Origin: an uncultured Bacteroidaceae bacterium
GTDB taxonomy: Bacteria; Bacteroidota; Bacteroidia; Bacteroidales; Bacteroidaceae
Direction: 5' to 3'
Length of the DNA stretch: 64,000 nt
Assembly: GCA_905235305.1 (NCBI GenBank)
Contig: CAJOLC010000011.1
Location: 37,147-101,146, forward strand
The notes under the pieces are model-generated. The model was not told where the DNA came from and did not search any database. It saw nothing but the letters and a program-made list of their open reading frames with translations. Made by a program: the position numbers and the translations under genes. Positions 62,907-64,000 of this stretch are shown here, piece after piece (within the stretch, counting starts at the first letter, position 1; the number at the start of each line of letters is the position of its first letter).

Positions 62907-63038
62907 GCATGCCCCCGCCGAGGCATTAGTATTCCCCGGCCGATGCAATAGCATTCCCTGGCCTATGCAATAGTATTCCCTGGCCTATGCAATAGTATTC
63001 CCTGGCCTATGCAATAGTATTCCCCTGCAGAGGCACTT
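62907..63038. repeat. Tandem array, six 22-bp units (132 bp)
   Basis: Units at 62907, 62929, 62951, 62973, 62995 and 63017. The third to fifth are near identical (GTATTCCCTGGCCTATGCAA; unit 3 starts GCATTCC); the first, second and last diverge. Read on the minus strand the unit starts TATTGCATAGGCCAG, matching TATATTGCATTGACC of the 19541 array. It starts 6 bases after gldH. Confidence 0.92.
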
Positions 63039-63083
63039 GCATACCCGATTCAACCCAAATCGGTCATTCTGTCCTTACAACAA

Positions 63084-63126
63084 AAAGGAATCCCCGACAC
63101 ACACGCCGTGCATCGGGGATTCCTTT
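63084..63126. terminator. Bidirectional terminator, 14-bp perfect stem
   Basis: AAAGGAATCCCCGA (63084-63097) pairs perfectly with TCGGGGATTCCTTT (63113-63126) around a 15-base loop, with A-rich and T-rich flanks, between the gldH operon and the converging small gene. Confidence 0.9.
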
Positions 63127-63151
63127 CTTTAGCAGTTAGTTGAAGCTATTG

Positions 63152-63307
63152 TTACTCTTCGCCCCAGATATCCCAGGAAGCATTTTCCTTGGTCAAGGCA
63201 TTCCCGCCATTAACAGTATCTTCACTGATTGGCATGCTCAAAGCCAGAATCTGCATTGCCTGAGCCTCTTCCAGCTCAATAGCAGGACTGATATAAGTCT
63301 TCTTCAT
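63152..63307 (-). CDS. 51-residue small protein, MKKTYISP family
   Basis: The minus-strand frame reads MKKTYISPAIELEEAQAMQI... and ends ...ENASWDIWGEE with a TAA at 63152. No signal peptide or membrane segment. Short proteins starting MKKTYxxP and ending in acidic or Asn-rich text are common in Prevotella and Bacteroides and are usually unannotated; function unknown. It lies 77 bases downstream of the truncated secreted-protein gene on the same strand. Confidence 0.65.
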   Translation of the reverse strand: MKKTYISPAIELEEAQAMQILALSMPISEDTVNGGNALTKENASWDIWGEE

Positions 63308-63351
63308 CTTTATTATGTTTTATGTGTTGTTTATGGATTTCTGATTAGGAT

Positions 63352-63374
63352 AAGCCCCCTCCGCAAGGGAGGGG
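63352..63374. repeat. Short GC-rich hairpin, arm fragment of the dispersed inverted repeat
   Basis: AGCCCCCTCC then GCA then AGGGAGGGG; CCCTCC pairs with GGAGGG. Same arm text as the 54736-54854 element. Confidence 0.5.
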
Positions 63375-63384
63375 ACCGTATGAT

Positions 63385-64000
63385 TTACTTGAGAACCTTC
63401 TTGCCGCCCACGATGTTGATGCCGTTCTGCACCTTCTGGAGGCGCTGGCCAGCAAGGTTGTAGATGGGCTCATTAGAGTCCTTAACCTTAATGTCCTTAA
63501 TGCCAGTAGCGTCGTTGAACTCGAAGCCATAGAAGCCCTTGACATCGCTGCCGGCAATCTTCAGATAGCCCTTGCCTGCGGGGATGATGGTGGTCGGCTC
63601 TGCCTTGTAGAAGCCTACGCCATCTGCGCCGTTAGCCAGTATGTACTGTGTGCCATCGGCTGTGACACCACCTTCGCCTGTAGCAGCGATGAGCTCGTTG
63701 CCGGTCAGTGCGGGAGCTTCGTCTGTGTAGTATGGCAGCTTGTAGGAACCGGCAGCGCCCTTCATAACAACTGCACTGCCTACGGGAATCTTTGTTACCT
63801 GCGTCAGGTTAGCCCATCCTTCGGGAGCAATGCTTACGCTGTATGCTGTGAGTTCATCTTCGGCGAAGCTGCTCATGTCAATAGGCTGCTCCATGGGAAC
63901 GTAGGTTGCATAGCCGTCGCTGCCCATGTAGAACATCTCGGCGGTATTGTCCTTGCCTACGATGCAGAAGCCGAACACCATTGCCTTGCTGCCTCCGTTG
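63385..64000 (-). CDS. Secreted protein with Prevotella-type C-terminal tail, truncated by the window edge
   Basis: The frame stays open to base 64000, so the start is outside the window; about 205 C-terminal residues are present. Sequence such as LTAYSVSIAPEGWANLTQV, IPVGSAVVMKGAAGSYKLP and YKAEPTTIIPAGKGYLKIAG forms beta-rich repeats common in large secreted Prevotella proteins. The end IYNLAGQRLQKVQNGINIVG then GKKVLK is the same tail as in the protein at 44845. Surface or T9SS-dependent secretion is inferred from that tail. Confidence 0.8.
   Translation of the reverse strand, partial: NGGSKAMVFGFCIVGKDNTAEMFYMGSDGYATYVPMEQPIDMSSFAEDELTAYSVSIAPEGWANLTQVTKIPVGSAVVMKGAAGSYKLPYYTDEAPALTGNELIAATGEGGVTADGTQYILANGADGVGFYKAEPTTIIPAGKGYLKIAGSDVKGFYGFEFNDATGIKDIKVKDSNEPIYNLAGQRLQKVQNGINIVGGKKVLK

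Overview
The window reads as chromosome of a Bacteroidales bacterium, most likely a gut or rumen Prevotella-type organism. The evidence is: promoters of the Bacteroidetes type (TAnnTTTG with TTG about 19-20 bp upstream), start codons without Shine-Dalgarno sequences, a tmRNA tag GANNYALAA, a GldH lipoprotein, secreted proteins ending in a NLAGQRL...GGKKVL tail of the kind found on Prevotella secreted proteins, and the clustered genes DUF1599, DoxX-like, tpiA, SPOR and folE. No rRNA, tRNA, CRISPR, phage or transposase gene was seen.

Layout. 58-8016 (+): a TPR protein; a Tat operon (tatA, a twin-arginine Gfo/Idh/MocA oxidoreductase, a DUF1080 protein, a sugar isomerase-like TIM barrel, and a tatC that appears frameshifted at its N-terminus); an OmpA-like protein. 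8709-15479 (-): an aryl-acid module (double ACT protein, two phenylacetate-CoA ligases, an aminotransferase, indolepyruvate oxidoreductase IorBA). 15524-19125 (-): folE, SPOR, tpiA, DoxX-like and DUF1599. 19800-22571 (-): glyA, pyrI, pyrB. 22731-25070 (+): a class A PBP. 25928-29620 (-): a secreted calpain-like protease, a SpoU-type rRNA methyltransferase and a beta-lactamase-fold hydrolase.

30284-44426 (+) is an exopolysaccharide/O-antigen locus: Wzx flippase, TupA-like ATP-grasp, DUF616 and GT2 transferases, SLBB outer-membrane exporter, Wzz, EpsG-type polymerase, a secreted glycosidase-like TIM barrel and four more GT2 enzymes. The ssrA (tmRNA) gene lies on the minus strand in the middle. 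44845-49308 holds a Sus-type surface protein with a GH31 enzyme (-) and a divergent GH43 (+). 49430-58523 (+) holds glmM, nagA, a K+ channel with a zinc-ribbon tail, an Xaa-Pro aminopeptidase, a gamma-carbonic anhydrase, a GH43 lipoprotein and a CotH protein. 58734-60077 (-) is UDP-glucose dehydrogenase. 60208-62901 (+) is holB, ricT/PSP1 and gldH. At the right edge a 51-residue small protein follows a truncated secreted protein (-).

The least explained signal is in the spacers. At least eleven gaps contain short tandem arrays, and every one has a period of exactly 22 bp although the unit sequence differs from place to place. Four of them share a loose consensus (TATAnTGCnTTGnCnA on one strand or the other); others have perfect palindromic cores. 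Nearly all lie just 3' of a gene. Two arrays lie in or beside a TTGGTGTCCGG-ended MITE-like element, and three to four of the longest spacers share further motifs (TGTAAGC-N14-GCTTACA, AAAATCGCCC).
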